A stretch of 5,092 nucleotides of DNA from positions 1-5,092 of the forward strand of contig CAMPBP010000124.1 of the NCBI GenBank assembly GCA_946639085.1. Direction: 5' to 3'. Below the pieces are notes generated by a model. The model was not told the origin of the DNA. It worked only from the letters and a program-made list of their open reading frames with translations, and did no database searches. Positions within the stretch are counted from its first letter, which is position 1. Every line of letters begins with the position of its first letter. This stretch comes from an uncultured Lachnospiraceae bacterium (GTDB lineage Bacteria > Bacillota > Clostridia > Lachnospirales > Lachnospiraceae). A program made the position numbers and the translations under genes. Positions 1 through 5,092 of the stretch are shown in pieces.

Positions 1-596
1 CCGTATGCAAGTGAGGCGATAGCCTGTGCACCGCCAACCTTATATATTTCCGTAGCGCCTGCGATATCGGCGGCAACTATAGTTCCCGGATTAACCTTAC
101 CTTCTGCGGAGGGCGGTGTTACCATAACTATTCTTTGAACTCCCGCAACCTTTGCGGGAACAATGTTCATCAATACACTTGAAGGATATGCTGCCTTTCC
201 GCCGGGAACGTAACAACCGGTGCTCTCCAAAGGGGTAATGCGCTGACCGAGTATTGAACCGTCGGGACGGGTCTCAATCCAGGTGTTTCTTAACTGACGT
301 TTGTGAAAATCTGCGATATTGGCCGCGGCTTCTTTTATTACCTCAATATATTCTTTATCGAGCTTTTCATATGCTTCTTTGATCTCTTCTTTTGATACTC
401 TCACGGTATCTTTTGTGAGTGAACACTTATCAAATTTTAACGTGTAATCAAACAAAGCATTATCTTTGTTCTCTTTAACGTTATCAACGATCTCGGCAAC
501 TCTTTGTTCGAATTCTCCATAGTTCGTTGTTCTTCTTTTAAGAAGATTTTTGAGTATGTCTTCCGAAACTTCTTTTGTCAATTTTACTGTTCTCAT
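1..596 (-). CDS. hisD: Histidinol dehydrogenase HisD, N-terminal part (runs off left edge)
   Basis: HisD is the zinc- and NAD-dependent cytoplasmic enzyme that oxidises L-histidinol twice, via histidinal, to L-histidine, the last two steps of the pathway. I translated this open-ended frame by hand: it begins MRTVKLTKEVSEDIL and gives 198 codons plus two bases, a little under half of the usual ~430 residues. The family's conserved block is clear at about residues 130-155 (GCYVPGGKAAYPSSVLMN, then PAKVAGV), followed by VTPPS and a VGGAQAIASLAYG segment at the edge. The catalytic Glu-His pair and most zinc ligands lie further along and are outside the window. The ATG overlaps the hisG stop as TAATG, and a full AAGGAGGT ribosome binding site sits 10 nt upstream, so this start is secure. 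It is the third gene of the hisZ-hisG-hisD run. Nothing looks broken; the end is only the window edge. Confidence 0.97.
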   Translation of the reverse strand, partial: MRTVKLTKEVSEDILKNLLKRRTTNYGEFEQRVAEIVDNVKENKDNALFDYTLKFDKCSLTKDTVRVSKEEIKEAYEKLDKEYIEVIKEAAANIADFHKRQLRNTWIETRPDGSILGQRITPLESTGCYVPGGKAAYPSSVLMNIVPAKVAGVQRIVMVTPPSAEGKVNPGTIVAADIAGATEIYKVGGAQAIASLAY

Positions 597-1243
597 TAAT
601 TTAGTACCTCCTTGAGGCGGGTAATGAGATCGTTTATCCTCTCGGATTCCATCTGCATGGAAACCTGATTAACGATCATACGCGCGGAAAGCGGACATAT
701 TTCTTCCAAAACCTTAAGTCCGTTTTCTTTAAGCGTGGATCCCGTCTCCACAATATCTACGATGACATCAGAAAGCCCCACGATGGGACCGAGTTCAACA
801 GAACCGTTAAGTTTTATGATATCAACCGTCTGGTGTTTAACGTTATAAAAATAATCTTTGGCGATAACAGGGTATTTGGTTGCCACTCTGATCATCTCAT
901 GGTGCTTTAAAAGTTCCTGCGCACTCTCAGGACCGCAAACACACATCCTGCATTTGCCGAATCCAAGATCAAGCACCTCGTAAGCGCGTCTTTGCTCTTC
1001 AAGTATTGTATCCTTACCCACAACGCCGATATCTGCGGCACCGTATTCAACATATGTAGGCACATCCGGGCCTTTGGCAAGGAAAAACTTGAGTTTAAGA
1101 TCTTCGTTTACAAAAATAAGTTTTCTTGTATTTTTGTCTTTAATCTCTTCGCATGTGATACCGATCTTCTCCATCAGTTCTATCGTTTTATCGGCAAGTC
1201 TTCCTTTACCGAGTGCGAAGACAAGATATCTTTCGTCTTTCAT
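596..1243 (-). CDS. hisG: ATP phosphoribosyltransferase, short-form catalytic subunit HisG
   Basis: HisG condenses ATP with PRPP to give N1-(5'-phosphoribosyl)-ATP, the committed first step of histidine synthesis, in the cytoplasm. The protein is 215 residues, typical of the short form (HisG-S), which lacks the C-terminal regulatory ACT-like domain of the ~300-residue long form and needs HisZ for activity and feedback control. Visible landmarks are the N-terminal LGKGRL (11-16), EYGAADIGVVGKD (66-78) and the family signature at 150-171 (E150 to L171), whose DIVETGSTL stretch (163-171) is the PRPP-binding loop. The ATG overlaps the hisZ TGA as ATGA. There is no good ribosome binding site at normal distance, so expression probably depends on coupling to hisZ translation. 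HisZ encoded immediately upstream fits the short-form assignment exactly. Confidence 0.98.
   Translation of the reverse strand: MKDERYLVFALGKGRLADKTIELMEKIGITCEEIKDKNTRKLIFVNEDLKLKFFLAKGPDVPTYVEYGAADIGVVGKDTILEEQRRAYEVLDLGFGKCRMCVCGPESAQELLKHHEMIRVATKYPVIAKDYFYNVKHQTVDIIKLNGSVELGPIVGLSDVIVDIVETGSTLKENGLKVLEEICPLSARMIVNQVSMQMESERINDLITRLKEVLN
606..613 (-). promoter_or_regulatory. Shine-Dalgarno site of hisD inside the end of hisG
   Basis: On the minus strand these bases read AAGGAGGT, a full match to the anti-Shine-Dalgarno core, ending about 10 nt before the hisD ATG. The site lies within the last codons of hisG. HisD can therefore recruit ribosomes independently as well as through the TAATG stop/start coupling. 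It is much stronger than anything just before hisG. Confidence 0.85.
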
Positions 1244-2349
1244 GATCTTTTGATAAGCGTTACCGCTTTCCCTTCTTTTCTTAACTTCTGAGCCTTTTTG
1301 ACAGTTTCTTCGTAATCAGCCGGTCCATATTCAAGTATAGTCTTTTGCTTGGATACGTCCGGCAAAATATGTTGCCCTCTTAACGCCATAAGAAGGTCGT
1401 CAATTACAACAACAAAACCTACGGCAGGTTTAGACGAACCGAAGGATTCAAGCAGATTGTCATATCTGCCGCCCTTTACAAGGGCATCACCGAGGCCGTA
1501 AGTATAGGCTTTAAAAATGATACCCGTGTAATAGTTATATTTGCTTAACATACCAAGGTCGAAAGAAACATAACTGTCAGTGTTGTAAATTTTTAGTATC
1601 TCTACAAGTTCTTCAAGTCTCTTTATGGCATTTAAAGATCTTTCATTTGTAATCTTATCTTTCAAAGAACTTATCTTTTCTATACCTCCGATACAGTTAA
1701 CACACATGTTGAGCTGTTCTTTGGCGTCCTCGTCACAGGAAAGTGAATTGATCATTTCATGTGCGGTAAAAGAATTCTTTGTAGAAATCGCTTCTCTCAA
1801 TAACAGTTCGCTCTCAGTATTCATTCCGGCATATTCGCAAAGCCCTTTAAAGAAATTCATCTCTCCCACGGAAATCTGAAAATCTTTAAGTCCGCTTGAC
1901 AAAAGCGACTCTATAACGAGGTTCAGAATCTCGGCATCGGCCTCAACGCTGGAATCGTTCATGAGTTCGCACCCTATCTCGGTAACCTCTTTAAGTTTAC
2001 CCTGAAGACTTGAATTGTTCACAAAAGTATTTCCGCAATAAGTAAGTCTTATGGGGTCTTTTTCTTCATCGAAATATTTGGCAACGCATCTTGCAACGGA
2101 AGGAGTAAAATCGGGTCTTAATACAAGAGTATTACCGTCTTTATCAAAAAACTTATAGAGATCTTTACTTGGAGTCGTTCCAATTTCTTTTGAAAATACG
2201 TCGAAATATTCAAAAGTTGGAGTGGCGATGTCTTCGTAACCGTAAAGCTTTATAACGTCCTTGATCTTGTTTTCGATCATAACTTTACGCAAGAACTCTT
2301 CTCCGTATATGTCTCTTACTCCGTCTGGAGTGTGTACCAACTGCTTCAT
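1240..2349 (-). CDS. hisZ: ATP phosphoribosyltransferase regulatory subunit HisZ
   Basis: HisZ is a histidyl-tRNA synthetase paralogue that no longer charges tRNA. In this family it assembles with short HisG into a hetero-octamer and carries the histidine feedback site. From the chosen start (MKQLVHTPDGVRDIYG) it has 369 residues. Class II synthetase-fold elements are visible: motif-1-like YGYEDIATPTFE (37-48), RPDFTPSVAR (78-87), motif-2-like RLTYCGNTFV (101-110), the histidine-binding YNYYTGIIFK (271-280) and GGRYDNLLESFG (293-304). The motif 3 position reads GFVVVIDDLL without the usual GxER catalytic arginine, and there is no full anticodon-binding domain, so this is HisZ and not HisS. 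I chose ATG 2349 because AAGGA lies 7 nt upstream and the protein then begins as HisRS-like proteins do. An in-frame ATG at 2391 would add 14 residues. The gene ends in an ATGA overlap with hisG. Confidence 0.95.
   Translation of the reverse strand: MKQLVHTPDGVRDIYGEEFLRKVMIENKIKDVIKLYGYEDIATPTFEYFDVFSKEIGTTPSKDLYKFFDKDGNTLVLRPDFTPSVARCVAKYFDEEKDPIRLTYCGNTFVNNSSLQGKLKEVTEIGCELMNDSSVEADAEILNLVIESLLSSGLKDFQISVGEMNFFKGLCEYAGMNTESELLLREAISTKNSFTAHEMINSLSCDEDAKEQLNMCVNCIGGIEKISSLKDKITNERSLNAIKRLEELVEILKIYNTDSYVSFDLGMLSKYNYYTGIIFKAYTYGLGDALVKGGRYDNLLESFGSSKPAVGFVVVIDDLLMALRGQHILPDVSKQKTILEYGPADYEETVKKAQKLRKEGKAVTLIKRS
1255..1268 (-). other. Small GUAA-tetraloop hairpin before the hisG start
   Basis: In the transcript this reads AAGCG-GUAA-CGCUU, five perfect base pairs closed by a GNRA-type tetraloop. 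It lies inside the last hisZ codons. An AAGGGA sequence sits just upstream and the hisG ATG 11 nt downstream. Unfolded, AAGGGA is about 25 nt from the ATG, too far to act normally. Folding would bring it to about 11 nt. The pairing is seen directly; a role in hisG initiation is inference. Confidence 0.4.
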
Positions 2350-2356
2350 ATCGTTT

Positions 2357-2361
2357 TCCTT
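2357..2361 (-). promoter_or_regulatory. Shine-Dalgarno site deciding the hisZ start
   Basis: The minus strand reads AAGGA followed by a 7-nt spacer and ATG at 2349. This supports the shorter 369-residue HisZ over the 383-residue form starting in the leader hairpin. It lies 14 A/U-rich nt downstream of that hairpin and so is probably single-stranded. Confidence 0.75.
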
Positions 2362-2375
2362 TAAATATAATATTA

Positions 2376-2408
2376 GCAACCACCGGACCATATATTTCCT
2401 GTGGTTGC
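2376..2408 (-). promoter_or_regulatory. Stem-loop in the his operon leader
   Basis: The arms GCAACCAC and GTGGTTGC are perfect 8-bp complements in the leader RNA. Inside them an A-G mismatch is followed by three more pairs (GGA/UCC), leaving a 9-nt loop, AAUAUAUGG. The loop contains the AUG of a 14-codon in-frame extension of hisZ, and the AGGA that could serve it is partly in the stem. The sequence after the stem is A/U-mixed and not a U-run, so this does not look like a simple intrinsic terminator. It could control initiation or transcript stability, or host a protein or RNA interaction. I match it to no known riboswitch or T-box. Confidence 0.6.
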
Positions 2409-2424
2409 GCTTTAGTACGTTAAC

Positions 2425-2450
2425 TTGCTACCCAATTAGCATAGTAGCAA
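2425..2450. promoter_or_regulatory. Inverted repeat over the his promoter, candidate operator
   Basis: TTGCTAC (2425-2431) and GTAGCAA (2444-2450) are a perfect 7-bp inverted repeat with a 12-bp centre. The centre holds the -10 box, and the low-coordinate arm sits at the predicted transcription start. Further copies of TAGCA occur at 2437-2441 and 2374-2378, and TTTAGT/ACTAAA (2411-2416, 2451-2456) forms an outer inverted pair. A protein bound here would block RNA polymerase. A TrpR-family histidine regulator (HisR/YerC type) is a reasonable candidate in Firmicutes, but I cannot match its motif from memory, so the regulator is left unnamed. Confidence 0.55.
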
Positions 2451-2474
2451 ACTAAATATTTGTCAAGTTTTTTT
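2438..2474 (-). promoter_or_regulatory. Sigma-A type promoter of the his operon
   Basis: On the minus strand a perfect -35 TTGACA (2466-2461) is followed by exactly 17 bp and a -10 TATGCT (2443-2438, four of six consensus bases). An A7 tract (2474-2468) lies directly upstream of the -35 like an UP element. Predicted transcription start is near 2431, giving a leader of about 82 nt before hisZ. The strong -35 with a weak -10, bracketed by an inverted repeat, suits a repressible biosynthetic operon. Confidence 0.8.
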
Positions 2475-2498
2475 GAAAATTCTATACAATAAACTTTC

Positions 2499-3035
2499 CT
2501 ATTTTGATTTTTTAGAAAGATATTTATCGATCATGTCAAGATAAGGAACCATTATTCCGGTCTTTGAACCGAAGAAATATTCCTCTTTCATCTCTCCTAT
2601 GGGGATACTTTTTCTTCCTCCCGATGCAGCCCTGTCTGTGAAAACTTTCATATCCTCTATCGGGCAAAAATACATCTTATCCAGACTCTTGTAATAGATC
2701 AAAAAGAAAGCGATACCGCCCTGGGAACTGAAATCACACATGAATTTGACCTGATGATCATGTATGTTTTGAAGAGAAAAAGTTTCAACGGCGCTCTCTT
2801 TGGCATCAAAACATATCGGAATACCCTGGCAGGCTCCGATATAATCCACCGTGCTCTTCTGGTCGAAATATGCCAAAGTGATATGTCTTGTTTTCTGTTC
2901 GATCTCTATAGGAGTGATTGGAGTCGGAATCTTTTGAACGAGTGCAAGACCTTTGTCTCGATAAAGTTCATTGGTCCTGTTGACCATCTCTTCAAAAGCC
3001 GAACCCCTGAGTCCTCTTGATTTCCATGTAGGCAT
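2499..3035 (-). CDS. recU: Holliday junction resolvase RecU
   Basis: RecU is the Firmicute enzyme that cleaves four-way DNA junctions during recombinational repair and chromosome segregation, working with RecA and RuvAB on the nucleoid. This copy has 178 residues against about 206 in Bacillus subtilis; the missing part is mainly the N-terminal extension, and the protein starts close to the conserved RG (R7-G8). The nuclease core is intact: STVDY (61-65, D64), then the PD-(D/E)xK-type FDAKE (76-80, D77 and K79), and LQNIHDHQ (88-95). Position 77 is Asp where B. subtilis RecU has Glu, a conservative change within the D/E choice of this fold. GGRKSI (139-144) is also typical. The ATG lies one base after the upstream synthase stop, with GAGGG 9 nt before it. 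Unlike in B. subtilis, no penicillin-binding protein gene (ponA) follows it; the his operon does. Confidence 0.95.
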   Translation of the reverse strand: MPTWKSRGLRGSAFEEMVNRTNELYRDKGLALVQKIPTPITPIEIEQKTRHITLAYFDQKSTVDYIGACQGIPICFDAKESAVETFSLQNIHDHQVKFMCDFSSQGGIAFFLIYYKSLDKMYFCPIEDMKVFTDRAASGGRKSIPIGEMKEEYFFGSKTGIMVPYLDMIDKYLSKKSK

Positions 3036-3036
3036 T

Positions 3037-4026
3037 TTACTGAGCCCTCAATTTGCTGAATAAATCCGGTTCATTAAGTTCAATTGTCTTTAATGACAGT
3101 TCGGGATAATCGGGAAGTTGCGGAAATACAACCTTTGTGCAATATAAAATCTGAAACGTTATCTTATATAAAGCCTTATATTTATCGTTTTCCTCGCGTT
3201 TTCCGTACTTATAATCTCCGATAATGGGATGTCCTATCGAAGACAGATGTGCTCTTATCTGATGAGGCTTTCCGGTTACAAGTTTAACCGATAAGATCGT
3301 AATGTCCTTATCTTTGATATATTCGACAGGCTCTATAACGGTCTCAATATAAGACTCTTCATCATCAGTTTTGGTTTCGGATATATAAACTTTGTTTCTT
3401 TCTTCATCCTTTTTTAGATAACCTTTTATCTCAAGTTTATCTTTAAGCTCACCGAAAACCACAGTCTTATAATACTTATCGAGGGTCCTGTCCTTTAATA
3501 ATCTGTTCAATGTATTTACACCGAAAACGGTCTTGCCGAACAACAATAATCCACCGGTATTTCGATCCAATCTGTTACAGATGGACGGTGTGAATTTTCT
3601 TAAACCCTCCCTGTCGGTCATCTTATTAAAGAGCATATAGCCGATAAGCCACTCATTAGCGCTGAGATCTTTCCTTTTGGCCTTTTGAGAAAGCATATCC
3701 GTGGGCTTGTTTAAAACGATCACGTGCTCATCTTCATAAACTATGTCGGGGTTACCGAAATTTAAAAAGGCTTCTCTGTACTCTTCAACAAGGGGCGCAT
3801 TTGATGTTCCCGAAAACATGTCAAAAGCATCATCGGATATGTAGGCTTTAAGAACGTCTCCCTCCGAAAGCATCTCGTTACCCTCGATCTTTTTATCGTT
3901 AAGAACGAAATTTTTCTTTCTCATCATCTTATAAAGAAAAGAGTTGGGGGCTTCTTTAAATATTCTCTTTAAATATTTAAACGACGTCTGACCGGCGTCG
4001 CCTTTTAAGATAACAAATTCTTTCAT
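3037..4026 (-). CDS. RluC/RluD-family RNA pseudouridine synthase
   Basis: This enzyme isomerises specific uridines to pseudouridine, most likely in 23S rRNA. The 329-residue length and domain order fit the RluA/RluC/RluD family. An S4-like RNA-binding region occupies about 14-62, and the catalytic domain runs from about 95 onward (IVYEDEHVIVLNKP at 95-108). The catalytic loop is NRLDRNTGG (151-159) with nucleophile D154. The usual HRLDxxTSG appears with Asn for His and Gly for Ser, which should not affect catalysis. GKPHQIRAHL (252-261) and GHPIIGDYKYG (265-275) are the second family signature. The S4 domain and LxxxGHPIxGD pattern make it closest to RluC, but I cannot settle C, D or a paralogue, so no symbol is given. 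The ATG is one base after the upstream gene's TAG, with no clear ribosome binding site, so translation is probably coupled. Confidence 0.93.
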   Translation of the reverse strand: MKEFVILKGDAGQTSFKYLKRIFKEAPNSFLYKMMRKKNFVLNDKKIEGNEMLSEGDVLKAYISDDAFDMFSGTSNAPLVEEYREAFLNFGNPDIVYEDEHVIVLNKPTDMLSQKAKRKDLSANEWLIGYMLFNKMTDREGLRKFTPSICNRLDRNTGGLLLFGKTVFGVNTLNRLLKDRTLDKYYKTVVFGELKDKLEIKGYLKKDEERNKVYISETKTDDEESYIETVIEPVEYIKDKDITILSVKLVTGKPHQIRAHLSSIGHPIIGDYKYGKREENDKYKALYKITFQILYCTKVVFPQLPDYPELSLKTIELNEPDLFSKLRAQ

Positions 4027-4027
4027 T

Positions 4028-4603
4028 CTAAATTGCTACGCTAAGGATATTTTCAAGCAAAAACGCATAATCTTTGCCATCGTCTTCCAAAGCATTTAAC
4101 TCTCTTGCTCTTTCAATAAACTTATCGGTATCTTTAAAAAGCTTTACCGTTACATTTTCATATCCGCAGTTTTTAAATATCTCTTTGAAATGTGCCTCAA
4201 AATCTTCTTCCGATACATCTTCCGATTCGGTTAAAGCGATAAAGCAGCCTCTTTTAAGAAGCTCAGCCGCTACAGGATAGTTCTTCTTGTAGGATGTGTA
4301 ATAGAGATCGTAATATGTCATGGCAACTCCGGCAGAAACAATCTTTTTAAATGTCTCTTCCGAGCAGCAGTCTTTGGCACGAATAAACAAAACCATGCTA
4401 ACGGCGCTTCTTGCCATGGGAAGACAGCCAAGTACTGCGGCAAAGGTAAGCAGATTCTTATTGGAACCTGTTGAAATAAATCCGATCAGGTATAAAGCGA
4501 TGGGAAGCGCAAGAAGTATCAGCGTCTTTATGATCTCAATTTTACGCTGTTCTTTAATATATCCGTAATCACCTTTATAAATCTTTGCTTTTTCTTTACT
4601 CAC
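4028..4603 (-). CDS. Uncharacterised two-helix membrane protein (GTG start)
   Basis: I do not recognise this 191-residue family. A lysine-rich N-terminus (1-25) is followed by two hydrophobic helices at about 26-44 and 51-74, joined by a short GSNKN turn. A soluble C-terminal part (75-191) contains an acidic stretch TESEDVSEEDFEAHF (125-139) and another at 173-178. By the positive-inside rule both ends should be cytoplasmic, with a membrane hairpin as anchor. A CC pair at 79-80 and single Cys at 60, 120 and 146 are present, but no known catalytic motif is visible. The start is GTG, supported by GGAGG 8 nt upstream. It lies 32 nt after the dehydrogenase and one base before the pseudouridine synthase, so it is co-transcribed at least with the latter. 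A helper role for the neighbours is possible but unproven. Confidence 0.85.
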   Translation of the reverse strand: MSKEKAKIYKGDYGYIKEQRKIEIIKTLILLALPIALYLIGFISTGSNKNLLTFAAVLGCLPMARSAVSMVLFIRAKDCCSEETFKKIVSAGVAMTYYDLYYTSYKKNYPVAAELLKRGCFIALTESEDVSEEDFEAHFKEIFKNCGYENVTVKLFKDTDKFIERARELNALEDDGKDYAFLLENILSVAI

Positions 4604-4611
4604 TTAAATAG

Positions 4612-4616
4612 CCTCC
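4612..4616 (-). promoter_or_regulatory. Shine-Dalgarno site that supports the GTG start
   Basis: The minus strand reads GGAGG with an 8-nt spacer to GTG at 4603. This is what fixes a non-ATG start for the membrane protein; the next in-frame Met codons lie after the first helix and would destroy the protein. Confidence 0.8.
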
Positions 4617-4635
4617 AATGTACTGAAAAATATTT

Positions 4636-5092
4636 CTAAAACGATTGCTCGTCCTCATTTTTTGAATCCGTAGCTTCCATGATCTTTCTTAAAGCAAAAA
4701 CCATAGCCTCCTCGGGAACGGACTGAGTAAGCACACGAAATGCCTTCATCGACAGTTTATGAATTGATAAAGGTCTTCTGTTGTATGCATCAACTATAGC
4801 TTCTTTTACGACATCTTTCTCGTTGGCCATAAAAGATTTCTTTAACTCAAAAGTATCGAATGTGTTTCCTGCGATCTCAAAAAACTCGGTATCAACAGGT
4901 CCCGGGCATACAGCGGTAACGGAAATGTTACGAGGCTTCAGCTCTGCATTTAAACTTTCGGAGAAGCTTAAAACAAAGGATTTCGTAGCTGCATATATGC
5001 CAAATCCCGGTTGCGGAACAAATGCGGCACTTGAAGCATATTGAAGAATTCTGGAATTGTCGGGCATATACTTTAAAGCTATTCCCGTAACG
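4636..5092 (-). CDS. Short-chain dehydrogenase/reductase, C-terminal part (runs off right edge)
   Basis: This is a classical-type SDR, a soluble NAD(P)(H)-dependent oxidoreductase whose substrate cannot be inferred. The visible 152 residues are the C-terminal half of a protein that should total about 250-270. Numbering from the edge, the catalytic residues are S20 in ASSAAF, Y33 and K37 in YAATK, at the usual 13-residue Ser-Tyr spacing. CPGPVDTEFF after the next strand is the motif that closes over the nicotinamide. The N-terminal Rossmann half with the GxxxGxG cofactor motif and the catalytic Asn are outside the window. The frame is open to the edge, so the Met at 5067 is internal and not the start. 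A basic tail is followed by an acidic end (ATDSKNEDEQSF). It lies 32 nt upstream of the membrane-protein gene on the same strand, so it is plausibly the preceding gene of that operon. Confidence 0.93.
   Translation of the reverse strand, partial: VTGIALKYMPDNSRILQYASSAAFVPQPGFGIYAATKSFVLSFSESLNAELKPRNISVTAVCPGPVDTEFFEIAGNTFDTFELKKSFMANEKDVVKEAIVDAYNRRPLSIHKLSMKAFRVLTQSVPEEAMVFALRKIMEATDSKNEDEQSF

Noticed and set aside
992..1291. Plus-strand open frames such as 992-1291, 1625-1879, 2261-2455, 2754-3020, 4074-4280, 4320-4568 and 4781-5044
   Set aside because: Each lies opposite part of a well-supported minus-strand gene (or straddles the his promoter), with composition and no motifs of its own, as expected of antisense shadows.
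2350..2391. His-rich leader peptide for transcription attenuation
   Set aside because: The only leader start codon (2391) opens a frame with no His codons and no stop before hisZ, so it is an extension of hisZ and not a separate attenuator peptide.
2350..2431. T-box (tRNA-His) riboswitch in the his leader
   Set aside because: The leader is only about 82 nt, far shorter than a T-box, and lacks the conserved AGGGTGGNACCGCG element and a terminator/antiterminator pair. The GGTCCGGTGG stretch is only a superficial likeness.
2465..2496. Intrinsic terminator after recU (AAGTTT/AAACTT)
   Set aside because: The stem is six A/T-rich pairs with a 20-nt loop and is followed by GACAAATATT instead of a U-run. 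The second arm also overlaps the his -35 region.
4031..4041. TTGCTAC copy near 4033 as another his-type operator
   Set aside because: It lies in the coding end of the membrane-protein gene with no inverted partner and no promoter nearby, so it is most likely chance.
4636..5067. The Met at 5067 as the true start of the dehydrogenase
   Set aside because: The frame is open upstream to the window edge and the residues there (VTGIALKY) continue the SDR fold. A start at 5067 would omit the whole cofactor-binding half.

Overview
The window is a compact, low-G+C (roughly 40% by eye) bacterial stretch with every gene on the minus strand. It most resembles a Clostridia/Lachnospiraceae-type Firmicute. 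Reasons: a short-form HisG encoded with a separate HisZ, a RecU-type (not RuvC-type) Holliday junction resolvase, strong AGGAGG-type ribosome binding sites, and an A-tract plus TTGACA sigma-A promoter. The exact genus cannot be read from the sequence.

In the direction of transcription (high to low coordinates) there are two blocks. Block 1 (5092 to 2499) holds the C-terminal part of a short-chain dehydrogenase/reductase, a small two-helix membrane protein of unknown function that starts with GTG, a RluC/RluD-family pseudouridine synthase and recU. The last three genes are separated by a single base each, so they look like one transcript. Block 2 (2349 to 1, continuing off the left edge) is the start of a histidine operon: hisZ, hisG (short form) and the first 198 codons of hisD. 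The hisZ/hisG stop and start overlap as ATGA, and hisG/hisD overlap as TAATG. HisZ and HisG together form the feedback-regulated ATP phosphoribosyltransferase that opens histidine synthesis. HisD carries out the last two oxidations.

The 149-bp gap between recU and hisZ is the only real intergenic region and the main regulatory site. It contains a near-consensus promoter (TTGACA, 17 bp, TATGCT) with an A7 tract just upstream. A 7-bp inverted repeat (TTGCTAC/GTAGCAA) brackets the -10 box and looks like a repressor operator. The roughly 82-nt leader has a hairpin with 8 perfect pairs (11 if an internal mismatch is allowed), and it carries an alternative in-frame ATG in its loop. No T-box, His-codon leader peptide or clear terminator was found.

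No mobile element, CRISPR array, tRNA or rRNA was seen, and no stretch over 300 bases lacks a gene. The window is mostly ordinary housekeeping sequence. The best second-look items are the his operator/leader and the uncharacterised membrane protein.
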